NCBI GenBank assembly: GCA_018063485.1 | Contig: JAGPBG010000056.1 | Span: forward strand, 1 to 9,720 | Origin: Cypionkella sp. | GTDB lineage: Bacteria; Pseudomonadota; Alphaproteobacteria; Rhodobacterales; Rhodobacteraceae | DNA: 9,720 nucleotides | Direction of reading: 5' to 3' | Shown here: in pieces, positions 1 through 7,095 of the stretch | Numbering within the stretch: the first letter of the stretch is position 1 | Layout: each line of letters starts with the position of its first letter | The notes under the pieces: model-generated | Database searches by the model: none | The model's input: only the letters and a program-made list of their open reading frames with translations | What the model was told of the DNA's origin: nothing | Program-made: the position numbers and the translations under genes

Positions 1-2575
1 GATCGCGGATATGGATTGGCGGATTGGCCCGCATTGCAGCCGAGAATTGCTTCCACAGATCATAGCTGGCGCGATCACAGGCCGATTGCAACATATGCAT
101 CGTCTGCGCTTCCCAAGCGTGCTTTTCGCCCGAGCGGCGCGCCTTGTAAAAGCCGCCAATCGGCAGCACATCCGAGCCACCGCGCCAGCCTTTGGCGTGA
201 ACTTCTTCCACCTTTAGCTGGATGCCGTGCAGGCCAATGCCCGAGATACGGCTTTGCATACCTGGGAAATATTCGGCCACCATGGCGCGTGAGAGTCCTA
301 CCGCCTCGAAATTCAAGCCGCCGCGATAGGAGGAAATCACCGAAATGCCCATTTTGGACATGATCTTCAACAGGCCCGCGTCCACCGCATCGCCATAGCG
401 ACGCATCGCATCGACCAGACTGCCTTCGACAAGCCCGCGGCGGATACGGTCGGCCACGGTGTCTTGCGCGAGATAGGCGTTCACGGTGGTTGCCCCCGCC
501 CCGATCAGCACGGCGAAATAGTGGGGGTCAATACACTCAGCCGAGCGCACGTTGATCGAACAGAACGTCCGCAGCCCTTTGCGCGTCAGCCCGCTATGCA
601 CGGCCGAGGTCGCAAGGATCATCGGCATCGCCACCTTGTCCGCGCCTTGATGCTGATCGGTCAGCACCAACTGACCCGCACCCGAGCGCACGGCATCTTC
701 GGCCTCAGCGCGGATGCGTTCCAGACCCTGACGCAGGGCGTCATTGCCGGAATTGACCGGGAAAGTGCAGTCGATAAATGCCACCTGATCGCCGAAGCGG
801 TTCACCACGACATCGAATTCCGAATTGGCAAGGAAGGGGCTTTCCAGCACCAGAATCTCGTTCTGGGCGTTGTTCTCGTCCAACACGTTGCGCAGGTTGC
901 CGAAACGGGTTTTCAGGCTCATCACGCGGCCTTCGCGAAGGCTGTCGATGGGCGGGTTGGTCACTTGGCTGAAGTTCTGCCGGAAGAAATGCGACAACGG
1001 ACGGTATATCGAAGAGAGCACGGCGGCGGGCGTGTCATCGCCCATCGAAGCGATCATTTCCTTGCCATCCTCGGCCATCGGGGCCAGCACCTGCTCGATT
1101 TCCTCAAGCGTGTATCCAGCCGCAATCTGGCGTTTGCGCAGATCTGCCCCATCGAACATCGGGCTTTCCGGCACATCGCGCAGCAGGGCGTTCAGATCAA
1201 TGATCTTCTCGATCCATTCGCCATAGGGCTGAGCTGCCGCCAGCATATCCTTGAGCTCGACATCATGGTATAGTTTACCCTTGGTCATATCGACGGCGAT
1301 CATCTGCCCTGGCCCAAGTGCCCCCTTTTCACGCACGGTTGTCTCATCAATCGGCACCATACCCGCTTCGGACCCCGCGATCAGCAGCCCGTCGCCGGTG
1401 ACAACATAGCGCATGGGCCGCAGCCCGTTGCGATCCAGCCCGCCACAAACCCAACGGCCATCGGTCATCGCCAAGGCGGCCGGGCCGTCCCAAGGCTCGA
1501 TCACCGAGTTGCAATAGGCATACATATCTGCCCATGCCTTTTTCATGTCGGTGGTGGCCTTGGACCAAGCTTCGGGCACCAGCATGGTCTTGGCCAAGGG
1601 AGCATTGCGACCCGAGCGCACCAGCGCCTCGAACACCGCATCCAGCGCGCCGGAATCCGAGGTGCCTGCGGGAATGATCGGTTTGATATCTTCGGCGGCG
1701 TCACCAAAGTTGTTCGAGGCCATGCGGATCTCATGGCTTTTCATCCAGTTGATATTGCCCTTCAGCGTGTTGATCTCGCCGTTATGGGCCAACATGCGGA
1801 AAGGTTGGGCCAGCCACCACTGCGGGAAGGTGTTGGTGGAATAGCGTTGGTGGTAGATTGCAAAGGCAGACTCAAAGCGGTCGTCCATCAAGTCGGGGTA
1901 GAACACCGCAACCTGCTCGGCCAGCATCATGCCCTTGTAGATGATGGACCTGCACGACAGGCTGCATAGATACATGCCCTGAATCTGGCTTGCCAGTGCT
2001 GCCTTTTCGATGCGGCGGCGGATGATGTAAAGCTCGCGCTCGAATTGTTCTTGATCAATGTCCTTTTCACAGCGGATCAGGATCTGTTCGATCTCCGGTC
2101 TTGTCGCATTGGCCTTGTCTCCCAGAACCGACGTTTCGACCGGAACATGCCGCCAGCCATAGATGTAATGCCCCATCCGCAGCACTTCGGATTCCACGAT
2201 GGTGCGGCAACGTTCCTGTGCGCCGAAATCGGTGCGGGGCAAGAACACCTGACCCACGGCGATAAGCTTTTTGATGTCGGGTTCATGGCCCGTGCGCCGA
2301 ACCTGGTCATAAAAGAACTTGGCCGGAATCTGCACATGTATCCCCGCACCATCGCCGGTTTTGCCATCGGCATCCACTGCCCCACGATGCCAAACCGCTT
2401 TCAGCGCGTTGATGCCGTTTTCCACCACCTTGCGGCTGGGCTTGCCGGAAATCGCCACCACCAGACCCACGCCGCAAGACGAATGCTCGTCTTCGGTTCT
2501 ATACAAACCATTCGCATCCAGCCAGGCGCGCTTGGCTTCTTCGGCGGCAACCCATGCGGCGTCATAAGTGGTCAT
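1..2575 (-). CDS. gltB: Glutamate synthase (NADPH) large subunit, 5' part; C-terminal part lies beyond the left edge
   Basis: The alpha subunit of glutamate synthase (GOGAT) hydrolyses glutamine and passes the ammonia to 2-oxoglutarate to give glutamate, using electrons from GltD. It acts in the cytoplasm in ammonia assimilation. My translation from ATG at 2575 is open for 858 codons to the window edge. A 33-residue propeptide precedes Cys34 (context SSCGVG), which fits the autocatalytically exposed nucleophile of class II amidotransferases. HRGA (63-66) and KTGDGAG (72-78) follow, then the highly conserved QRYSTNTFPQW and LAHNGEIN stretches (about 1770-1840 on the map) and the central domain. 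The visible part stops close to where the FMN-binding synthase domain should begin, so the FMN site and the 3Fe-4S cysteines are off the window. Family members are about 1,500 residues. AAAGGAA lies at 2588-2582, just before the ATG. It is 22 nt downstream of the secreted-protein gene, presumably in the same operon as gltD. Confidence 0.96.
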   Translation of the reverse strand, partial: MTTYDAAWVAAEEAKRAWLDANGLYRTEDEHSSCGVGLVVAISGKPSRKVVENGINALKAVWHRGAVDADGKTGDGAGIHVQIPAKFFYDQVRRTGHEPDIKKLIAVGQVFLPRTDFGAQERCRTIVESEVLRMGHYIYGWRHVPVETSVLGDKANATRPEIEQILIRCEKDIDQEQFERELYIIRRRIEKAALASQIQGMYLCSLSCRSIIYKGMMLAEQVAVFYPDLMDDRFESAFAIYHQRYSTNTFPQWWLAQPFRMLAHNGEINTLKGNINWMKSHEIRMASNNFGDAAEDIKPIIPAGTSDSGALDAVFEALVRSGRNAPLAKTMLVPEAWSKATTDMKKAWADMYAYCNSVIEPWDGPAALAMTDGRWVCGGLDRNGLRPMRYVVTGDGLLIAGSEAGMVPIDETTVREKGALGPGQMIAVDMTKGKLYHDVELKDMLAAAQPYGEWIEKIIDLNALLRDVPESPMFDGADLRKRQIAAGYTLEEIEQVLAPMAEDGKEMIASMGDDTPAAVLSSIYRPLSHFFRQNFSQVTNPPIDSLREGRVMSLKTRFGNLRNVLDENNAQNEILVLESPFLANSEFDVVVNRFGDQVAFIDCTFPVNSGNDALRQGLERIRAEAEDAVRSGAGQLVLTDQHQGADKVAMPMILATSAVHSGLTRKGLRTFCSINVRSAECIDPHYFAVLIGAGATTVNAYLAQDTVADRIRRGLVEGSLVDAMRRYGDAVDAGLLKIMSKMGISVISSYRGGLNFEAVGLSRAMVAEYFPGMQSRISGIGLHGIQLKVEEVHAKGWRGGSDVLPIGGFYKARRSGEKHAWEAQTMHMLQSACDRASYDLWKQFSAAMRANPPIHIRD

Positions 2576-2597
2576 GGCAAGTTCCTTTGGGAGAGTG

Positions 2598-3320
2598 TCA
2601 GCGATTGAAGATGACGGGCTGTATAAATGATTGGTGGGTATTCGGGTCGGCCGATGACATCACGGCATCGCATTGGAAAAGCGGCTGCGTTGCTGCAAAA
2701 CCTTTTTCGCCGGGCAGAATGAACTGCACCGGAGTGCCATCCAGCGGCAGGGACGTTCCATCCGGTTGCATCCATTGCGAGGTGCCGGAAAAGAAATTCC
2801 GCCAGTCGCGTTTGATGTATTCGTTGCCACTGGATTGCCGCAGGACGTTTCCAGCAGCATCCGTTTCCGTATAATCAAACTCGGTCTGTTCCAGCATGAT
2901 CCCGTCGATCATCATGGTTTTCCCGGTCAGCTTGTCATAGCCTTTGACGGTCGTATGCTCGCCATTGTCCTTGGTCAGCGCGAAATCAAATGTATCGGTC
3001 CCGGTTTGCAGCAAAGTGGTGAAACTGGCCGGATCGGCAGGGTCAGGATCAAGCGTCTGGCGCACCGTCGGGTTGGATTCATAGCTCTCGACCCATTGCG
3101 TTTCAGAATCTATCCGCGACAGATAGAATGGCCCCTGCTGGTCAAAGTCCGCGCGCCATTGATCGCCGGGTGTATCGGCCTCACAACGGTAATAATTGGC
3201 CACATAACAGCCGCGCGATTGCACCGTCAGAAAGGTGGTGCAGCCCTCGGGTGGCGTGAAACTGCCGGCAAGAGCGGGGGTGGTCAGCAAAAGAAACGGC
3301 AAGGCCAGGGCTTTGGTCAT
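2598..3320 (-). CDS. Uncharacterised secreted protein (240 aa) between gltD and gltB
   Basis: I do not recognise a family. The N-terminus looks like a Sec signal peptide: Lys3, a hydrophobic core (residues 4-14) and a probable cut after ALA (16-18), leaving about 222 residues in the periplasm or outside. There is no lipobox cysteine at the cut. The mature part has four cysteines (27, 38, 46, 217), enough for two disulfides, and is rich in Asp, Thr, Gln and aromatic residues with alternating polar and hydrophobic stretches, which suggests a beta-rich fold. There is no further membrane segment and no catalytic motif I can name. The start is supported by GGAGA about 6 nt upstream of ATG. It lies 45 nt after gltD and 22 nt before gltB on the same strand, so it is probably co-transcribed with both. 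An exported protein between two cytoplasmic enzyme subunits is unexpected. It is confident as a gene, unknown in function. Confidence 0.85.
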   Translation of the reverse strand: MTKALALPFLLLTTPALAGSFTPPEGCTTFLTVQSRGCYVANYYRCEADTPGDQWRADFDQQGPFYLSRIDSETQWVESYESNPTVRQTLDPDPADPASFTTLLQTGTDTFDFALTKDNGEHTTVKGYDKLTGKTMMIDGIMLEQTEFDYTETDAAGNVLRQSSGNEYIKRDWRNFFSGTSQWMQPDGTSLPLDGTPVQFILPGEKGFAATQPLFQCDAVMSSADPNTHQSFIQPVIFNR

Positions 3321-3365
3321 GAATGTCTCCGTCCAATCAGGTAAAAGGATCGCTCGACTATAGCC

Positions 3366-4802
3366 TCATTCCGCCGCAACTGATGCGGGTTGTGAGAGGT
3401 ATTCCAAAATTGCATCGGCGGCTTCGCGCCCATCACGGATTGCCCAGACCACAAGGCTTGCCCCCCGCACAATATCTCCGGCGGCATAGACCCCAGGCAG
3501 ATTGGTGGCATGGCTGCGGAAATCGGCCTTGATGGTGCCCCAACGCGTGATCGCGAGTTCCGGCACGCCCCAAAGCGTTGGCAAGTCCTCCGGCTCGAAA
3601 CCCAGCGCCTGAACGACCAGATCGGCAGGCTCGATATAATCGGCACCCTCGATCACATCGGGCACTTGTCTGCCCGAGACATCAGGCACTCCCAGCCGCA
3701 TCTTACGCACCATCACACCATCAACTTCAGTGCCGCCGGTAAAGCCGTTCGGGGCTGACAGCCAGACAAATGCGACGCCCTCTTCCTCGGCATTTTGCAC
3801 CTCGCGCTGGCTGCCCGGCATATTGGCACGATCCCGGCGATAAAGGCATTTGACGCTTTGTGCGCCCTGCCGAATGGCGGTACGCACACAGTCCATCGCC
3901 GTATCACCGCCGCCGATCACCACCACACGTTTGCCCTCGGCGTTGAGCGTGCCGTCGTCAAAATCTGGCACATCGTCACCAAAATTCTTGCGGTTCGACG
4001 CGGTCAGATAGTCCAGCGCCTTGACCACGCCACGCGCGCCCACACCGGGCGCATCAATATCGCGCGCCTTGTAAACTCCGGTTGCGATCAGCAGCGCGTC
4101 ATGACTTCCCCGGATCGCTTCAAAGGTCAGATCCACGCCCACCGCGCAGTTGGGCACAAAGCGAACCCCTGCCGCCTCAAGCTGCTCGATCCGCTGCATG
4201 ACAACGGACTTTTCCAGTTTGAAACCCGGAATGCCATAGGTCATCAAGCCGCCCGCCCGATCATAGCGATCATAGATGGTCACCTGCACCCCGGCCCGGC
4301 GCAGAACATCGGCCGCCGCCAACCCACCCGGACCGGCCCCGATGATCCCTACCGATTCCAGCCGCTCGCTGCGCGCCTTGATCGGCTTGACCCAACCGCG
4401 CTCCCAAGCGGTATCGGTCAGATACTTCTCGATCGCCCCAATCGTCACCGTGCCATGGCCGGCTTGCTCGATCACGCAATTGCCTTCACACAGGCGGTCT
4501 TGCGGACAAATGCGACCGCAGATTTCGGGGAAGGTATTGGTGGCCTGCGACAGCTCATAGGCCTCTTCCAACCGTCCTTCGGCGGTCAGGCGCAGCCAGT
4601 CGGGAATATTGTTGTGCAAGGGGCAGTGCGACTGACAGTAAGGCACACCGCACTGGCTGCACCGGCCCGCCTGCTCGGTGGCTTTGTCGGCGGCAAACTG
4701 GCGATAGATTTCGTCGAAATCCGCGCCGCGCTGTGTGGCTTCGCGCTTCTCGGGCATCTCTTTGCCCAAGGCCACGAATTTCAGCATCTTTTGCACTGCC
4801 AT
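3366..4802 (-). CDS. gltD: Glutamate synthase (NADPH) small subunit
   Basis: The beta subunit oxidises NADPH with FAD and sends electrons through 4Fe-4S clusters to GltB. In the 478-residue product, cysteines 48, 51, 56 and 60, then 95, 99, 105 and 109, form the N-terminal Fe-S region. The FAD-binding GAGPGG is at 155-160, followed by the conserved AGGLMTYGIPGFKLEK. A second Rossmann motif, VVVIGGGDTAMDC, lies near residue 295 and binds NADPH. The C-terminal GVYAAGDIVRGASLVVWAI is the family's flavin-contacting end. The length is normal (E. coli GltD is about 470). I start at ATG 4802, which has AAGGAG at 4816-4811 with 8-nt spacing; an in-frame TTG directly before it (4805) is less well placed. 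It is the first gene of the gltD-unknown-gltB group, behind a 159-nt gap that probably carries its promoter. Similar subunits occur in other Fe-S flavoenzymes, but the gltB neighbour settles the role. Confidence 0.97.
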   Translation of the reverse strand: MAVQKMLKFVALGKEMPEKREATQRGADFDEIYRQFAADKATEQAGRCSQCGVPYCQSHCPLHNNIPDWLRLTAEGRLEEAYELSQATNTFPEICGRICPQDRLCEGNCVIEQAGHGTVTIGAIEKYLTDTAWERGWVKPIKARSERLESVGIIGAGPGGLAAADVLRRAGVQVTIYDRYDRAGGLMTYGIPGFKLEKSVVMQRIEQLEAAGVRFVPNCAVGVDLTFEAIRGSHDALLIATGVYKARDIDAPGVGARGVVKALDYLTASNRKNFGDDVPDFDDGTLNAEGKRVVVIGGGDTAMDCVRTAIRQGAQSVKCLYRRDRANMPGSQREVQNAEEEGVAFVWLSAPNGFTGGTEVDGVMVRKMRLGVPDVSGRQVPDVIEGADYIEPADLVVQALGFEPEDLPTLWGVPELAITRWGTIKADFRSHATNLPGVYAAGDIVRGASLVVWAIRDGREAADAILEYLSQPASVAAE

Positions 4803-4810
4803 CAAAGCTA

Positions 4811-4816
4811 CTCCTT
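4811..4816 (-). promoter_or_regulatory. Ribosome binding site of gltD
   Basis: The minus strand reads AAGGAG, 8 nt before ATG 4802 but only 5 nt before the adjacent in-frame TTG at 4805. This decides the start in favour of the ATG. Confidence 0.75.
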
Positions 4817-4856
4817 GCCGGATAGTCCGCCCGGAAGTGATACTTTGCGATTTCAG

Positions 4857-4885
4857 AATATAAAAGTCAGTATGATTGACCTAAA
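4857..4885 (-). promoter_or_regulatory. Candidate promoter of gltD
   Basis: On the minus strand, TATATT (4862-4857) makes a fair -10 box. With 17-nt spacing the -35 would be TTTAGG (4885-4880), a weak match to TTGACA. It sits about 55 nt before the gltD start. The -35 falls inside one arm of the 11-bp inverted repeat described for this gap, as expected where a regulator competes with or recruits polymerase. This is inference from position and a partial consensus only. Confidence 0.3.
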
Positions 4886-4942
4886 TTCGCATTTTTTCGA
4901 CTAAAAGGGCGTGATGTTGGGGTAATTTCTAAATTTAGGTCA
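4877..4942. repeat. 11-bp perfect inverted repeat upstream of gltD, operator-like
   Basis: TGACCTAAATT at 4877-4887 is exactly complementary to AATTTAGGTCA at 4932-4942, the arms being 44 nt apart (55 nt centre to centre). The right arm also overlaps a 10-bp palindrome, CTAAATTTAG (4929-4938), and the left arm holds the first half of the same palindrome. GTCAGTA also occurs twice in direct orientation (4866-4872 and 4939-4945). The AT-rich character differs from the surrounding genes. Two copies of one site on opposite strands, upstream of gltD and touching its candidate -35, suggest a dimeric regulator binding at two places. I cannot name the regulator. Confidence 0.5.
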
Positions 4943-4957
4943 GTAAGCATTACCCAA
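4917..4957 (-). other. Stem-loop region just after uppP, possible transcript end
   Basis: TTGGGGTAAT (4917-4926) pairs with ATTACCCAA (4949-4957) with one bulged base, including a perfect 7-bp core (4920-4926 with 4949-4955). The enclosed loop contains the CTAAATTTAG palindrome (4929-4938), which can form an inner hairpin. It starts 5 nt past the uppP stop codon, so it could end or stabilise the uppP mRNA. No T-run follows directly on the minus strand, so it is not a standard intrinsic terminator. It overlaps the inverted repeat assigned to gltD control, and either role is possible. Confidence 0.35.
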
Positions 4958-4961
4958 AAGA

Positions 4962-5762
4962 TCACCTGCCCGCCAAGAGCAACGCCAGCGCCACCCCACC
5001 CACAATGATTCGCCACCAGCCAAACACCGCATAGCCATGCGCCGAGACAAAGTTCAGCAACCAGCGCACCACCAAAATTGCGGCGACAAAGGCCAAAACA
5101 AAGCCCACGACAATATCTGTCATTGCCGAAAAATCGAGATCGTGGCGGGTCTTGTACAGATCATAGGCGAAAGCCCCGGCCATGGTGGGCATCGACAAGA
5201 AAAACGAGAACTCTGCCGAAGCCCGCTTGCCCACACCCAGCATCCTGGCACCAACAATCGTGGCACCTGACCGCGACACACCGGGGATCATCGCCAAACA
5301 TTGGATGAACCCGATCGCCATCGCTTTGCGCAGGGACAGTTTGGTGGCATCGTCCACCTCGACCGCTGGCGCGATACGATCCACAAACAGCAAGATGATG
5401 CCGCCAAGGATCAACATGGTCGAAATCAGCATCGGGGATTCAAACAACACACGCTTGATGACATCATGCGCGAGAACGCCAATCACCATTGCCGGGAAAA
5501 AGGCCAGTGTCACCGAAATGATGAATCGCATCGCGGCCGGGTCACGATGCGCTGTAGAAAACACCTGCCACAACTTGGCCCAGTAAAACACCAACAGCGC
5601 CAGAATCGCGCCGAGTTGGATCACCACCTCAAAAGTCTTGCCACCATCCTGAAAGCCCAGAAAATGCGCCGCCAGCAGAAGATGTCCGGTTGAAGAAACC
5701 GGAATGAACTCGGTCAAACCTTCAAGCAGGCCAAGTATACCTGCGATAAGAGTATTTTCCAA
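4962..5762 (-). CDS. uppP: Undecaprenyl-diphosphatase (BacA/UppP family)
   Basis: This integral membrane enzyme removes a phosphate from undecaprenyl diphosphate, recycling the lipid carrier for peptidoglycan and other envelope polymers; extra copies confer bacitracin resistance. The family's first motif is complete: [14 protein letters not shown] at residues 14-27, with the Glu pair (14, 18), Ser24 and His27. The second, [10 protein letters not shown], is at 160-169 with the catalytic-type Arg164. Several hydrophobic segments (near 45-60, 80-98, 111-127 and the C-terminal half) fit a polytopic protein. I favour a TTG start at 5762: it gives 266 residues, the usual length, puts the first motif at its usual place, and has GAAGGG 7 nt upstream. 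The in-frame ATG at 5834 would add 24 residues read from inside the preceding gene. The stop of that NDUFA9-like gene is 2 nt before this TTG, so the two are probably translationally coupled. Confidence 0.95.
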   Translation of the reverse strand: MENTLIAGILGLLEGLTEFIPVSSTGHLLLAAHFLGFQDGGKTFEVVIQLGAILALLVFYWAKLWQVFSTAHRDPAAMRFIISVTLAFFPAMVIGVLAHDVIKRVLFESPMLISTMLILGGIILLFVDRIAPAVEVDDATKLSLRKAMAIGFIQCLAMIPGVSRSGATIVGARMLGVGKRASAEFSFFLSMPTMAGAFAYDLYKTRHDLDFSAMTDIVVGFVLAFVAAILVVRWLLNFVSAHGYAVFGWWRIIVGGVALALLLAGR

Positions 5763-5764
5763 GA

Positions 5765-6748
5765 TCAGGCCCTTCGTAGGTTCTTGGCGGATTCCTTGAT
5801 GGCCGTATATTGGCCCGATGGGCGGTAAGGCCAAAGGTATTCTTCGATCACGGCCGCCATCGGCGTGGCGGTAATCCCAAGATCGGTCAAGGTCTTGGCC
5901 CCGGCAGACACAACATTGTCCGACCGCAGGCTGGCCACCTGATCACGGGTCAGGATCTTGTTCGGAAACAGCCGCAGGGTCATGGCAGAGCCAATATCCA
6001 GCACAGCGCCCATGATCGACCCGACCAAGAACGGCAGGTTGATCACCAGCCGCTGACGCCGGATCACGCCCAGCATTCGATTGACCAATCCGCGCAGGCT
6101 GTCAATCTCGGGACCGCCAAGCTCGTAGATACCCACGGCCTGCCCTGTAATCCCTGCAACCGCGGCCTGCGCCACATCGTCAACATAGACCGGCTGAAAC
6201 CGGGTGTTTCCCCCTACCAAGGGCAAGATCGGCCCCATCCGCGCCATTCCGGCAAAGCGGTTGAAGAATCCGTCCTCGGCACCGAAAATCACCGACGGCC
6301 GCAGGATCATCGCCCTGGGGAATGCGGCCAGCACTGCGGCCTCGCCCGCGCCCTTGGATCGCGCATAAAGACTGGCTCCGTTCACATCGGCCCCGATGGC
6401 CGAGATATGCACCATGGCCCCAATCCCGGCCTGTGCCGCCAGCCGCGCAATCCGCGCCGCACCAGAATTTTGCACGGCATCAAAATTATTGCGCCCGCCG
6501 CGGTCAAAGGTTCCAACGCAGTTCACCACCGCATCCGCCCCCTGCATCGCCAAAGCAACCGAGGCGTCATCGCGGATATTGCACAACACCGGCTCCACCT
6601 GCCCGACCACGCCATAGGGCCGCACGAACAGCGCCTCATTCGGACGGCGCACCGCCACCCGTACGCGCCAGCCCGCTTTGGCCATTCGCCGGGCAATATA
6701 GCGACCGACAAATCCGGACCCGCCGTAGATCGTGACAAGTTTGCTCAT
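5765..6748 (-). CDS. NAD(P)-binding protein of the NDUFA9-like atypical SDR family
   Basis: The 327-residue product starts with a Rossmann fold, [13 protein letters not shown] (GGSGFVG at 9-15). It resembles the extended, atypical short-chain dehydrogenase group that includes mitochondrial complex I subunit NDUFA9 and its alphaproteobacterial relatives. Ser116 (HISAIGA), Tyr128 and Lys132 (YARSK) occupy the places of the SDR catalytic triad. The motifs [18 protein letters not shown] and the later [10 protein letters not shown] are typical of the group. In mitochondria the relative is an accessory subunit that binds NADPH tightly; the bacterial function is less clear and could be a quinone- or NADPH-related reductase or a complex I helper. 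I start at ATG 6748, which has AAGGG 9 nt upstream. A longer reading frame continues upstream through the tRNA complement, but it lacks support. It is the first gene of a pair with uppP. I see no convincing promoter between 6749 and 6900 on the minus strand. Confidence 0.88.
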   Translation of the reverse strand: MSKLVTIYGGSGFVGRYIARRMAKAGWRVRVAVRRPNEALFVRPYGVVGQVEPVLCNIRDDASVALAMQGADAVVNCVGTFDRGGRNNFDAVQNSGAARIARLAAQAGIGAMVHISAIGADVNGASLYARSKGAGEAAVLAAFPRAMILRPSVIFGAEDGFFNRFAGMARMGPILPLVGGNTRFQPVYVDDVAQAAVAGITGQAVGIYELGGPEIDSLRGLVNRMLGVIRRQRLVINLPFLVGSIMGAVLDIGSAMTLRLFPNKILTRDQVASLRSDNVVSAGAKTLTDLGITATPMAAVIEEYLWPYRPSGQYTAIKESAKNLRRA

Positions 6749-6790
6749 CTGGAATGACCCTTGGATTTCTACCGTTACCCCTGAATAACT

Positions 6791-6820
6791 TTGACAGCGC
6801 CTGCCAGCAAGGCCTATCAC
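6791..6820 (+). promoter_or_regulatory. Candidate upstream promoter for tRNA-Leu
   Basis: TTGACA (6791-6796), a perfect -35 consensus, is followed after 18 nt by TATCAC (6815-6820), a 4/6 match to the -10 box. It points to the tRNA and lies about 80 nt upstream of it. It could be a second, distal promoter in tandem with the one at 6857-6885. Consensus match only. Confidence 0.4.
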
Positions 6821-6856
6821 CGCGACGAATTTTCCACTTTGGACATCTTCTCCCCG

Positions 6857-6885
6857 TTGACTCCCCCATTGGCCTTGGCTACATC
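6857..6885 (+). promoter_or_regulatory. Promoter of tRNA-Leu
   Basis: TTGACT (6857-6862) and TACATC (6880-6885) are separated by the ideal 17 nt. Transcription would begin near 6892, about 9 nt before the mature tRNA 5' end, which is typical spacing for a stable RNA gene. Confidence 0.6.
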
Positions 6886-6900
6886 GCCACCACGACATCT

Positions 6901-6985
6901 GCCCAGATGGCGGAATTGGTAGACGCGCTGGTTTCAGGTACCAGTGTTGCAAGACGTGGAGGTTCGAGTCCTCTTCTGGGCACCA
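6901..6985 (+). tRNA. tRNA-Leu (anticodon CAG)
   Basis: The cloverleaf is complete. The acceptor stem GCCCAGA (6901-6907) pairs perfectly with TCTGGGC (6975-6981), the discriminator base is A6982 and CCA is encoded (6983-6985). The anticodon stem CTGGT/ACCAG (6928-6932, 6940-6944) encloses TTCAGGT with anticodon CAG at 6935-6937, which reads CTG, a major Leu codon in GC-rich genomes. The long variable arm (from 6945 to about 6957) is the class II mark of tRNA-Leu. The T arm is GGAGG-TTCGAGT-CCTCT (6958-6974). It stands alone, with its own promoter and terminator. Confidence 0.97.
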
Positions 6986-6990
6986 TTCCA

Positions 6991-7026
6991 AAGAAACCCC
7001 ACAGCTTGCCGGCTGTGGGGTTTCTT
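6991..7026 (+). terminator. Rho-independent terminator after tRNA-Leu
   Basis: A perfect 15-bp stem (6991-7005 with 7012-7026) encloses a 6-nt loop, TTGCCG. The core is GC-rich (CCCCACAGC) and the 3' arm ends in TTTCTT followed by GTTT. It begins 5 nt after the tRNA CCA. The 5' arm is A-rich, so the hairpin also has terminator form on the other strand, though no minus-strand gene lies immediately to its right. Confidence 0.88.
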
Positions 7027-7095
7027 GTTTGGCAATTCCTGGGTCAAAGCCCCTGATCACGTCCAAGGCTATGGCCACAGCCCCGGGTCCGCGCT

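Noticed and set aside
464..1273. 269-codon open frame on the plus strand opposite gltB
   Set aside because: It is an antisense shadow of a continuous, well-conserved gltB frame. It has no motif of its own.
3795..4904. 369-codon open frame on the plus strand opposite gltD
   Set aside because: It is a mirror of the GC-rich codon pattern of gltD. Its composition is rich in His, Arg, Pro and Gln with no recognisable domain, while the minus strand encodes full GltD motifs.
5810..6757. 315-codon open frame on the plus strand opposite the NDUFA9-like gene
   Set aside because: The composition (His, Arg, Gly, Pro rich) is typical of an antisense shadow. The opposite strand shows a Rossmann motif and an SDR triad.
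6749..7078. 110-residue N-terminal extension of the NDUFA9-like protein
   Set aside because: It would be translated through the complement of tRNA-Leu and its terminator. ATG 6748 has a good ribosome site and begins exactly at the Rossmann fold.
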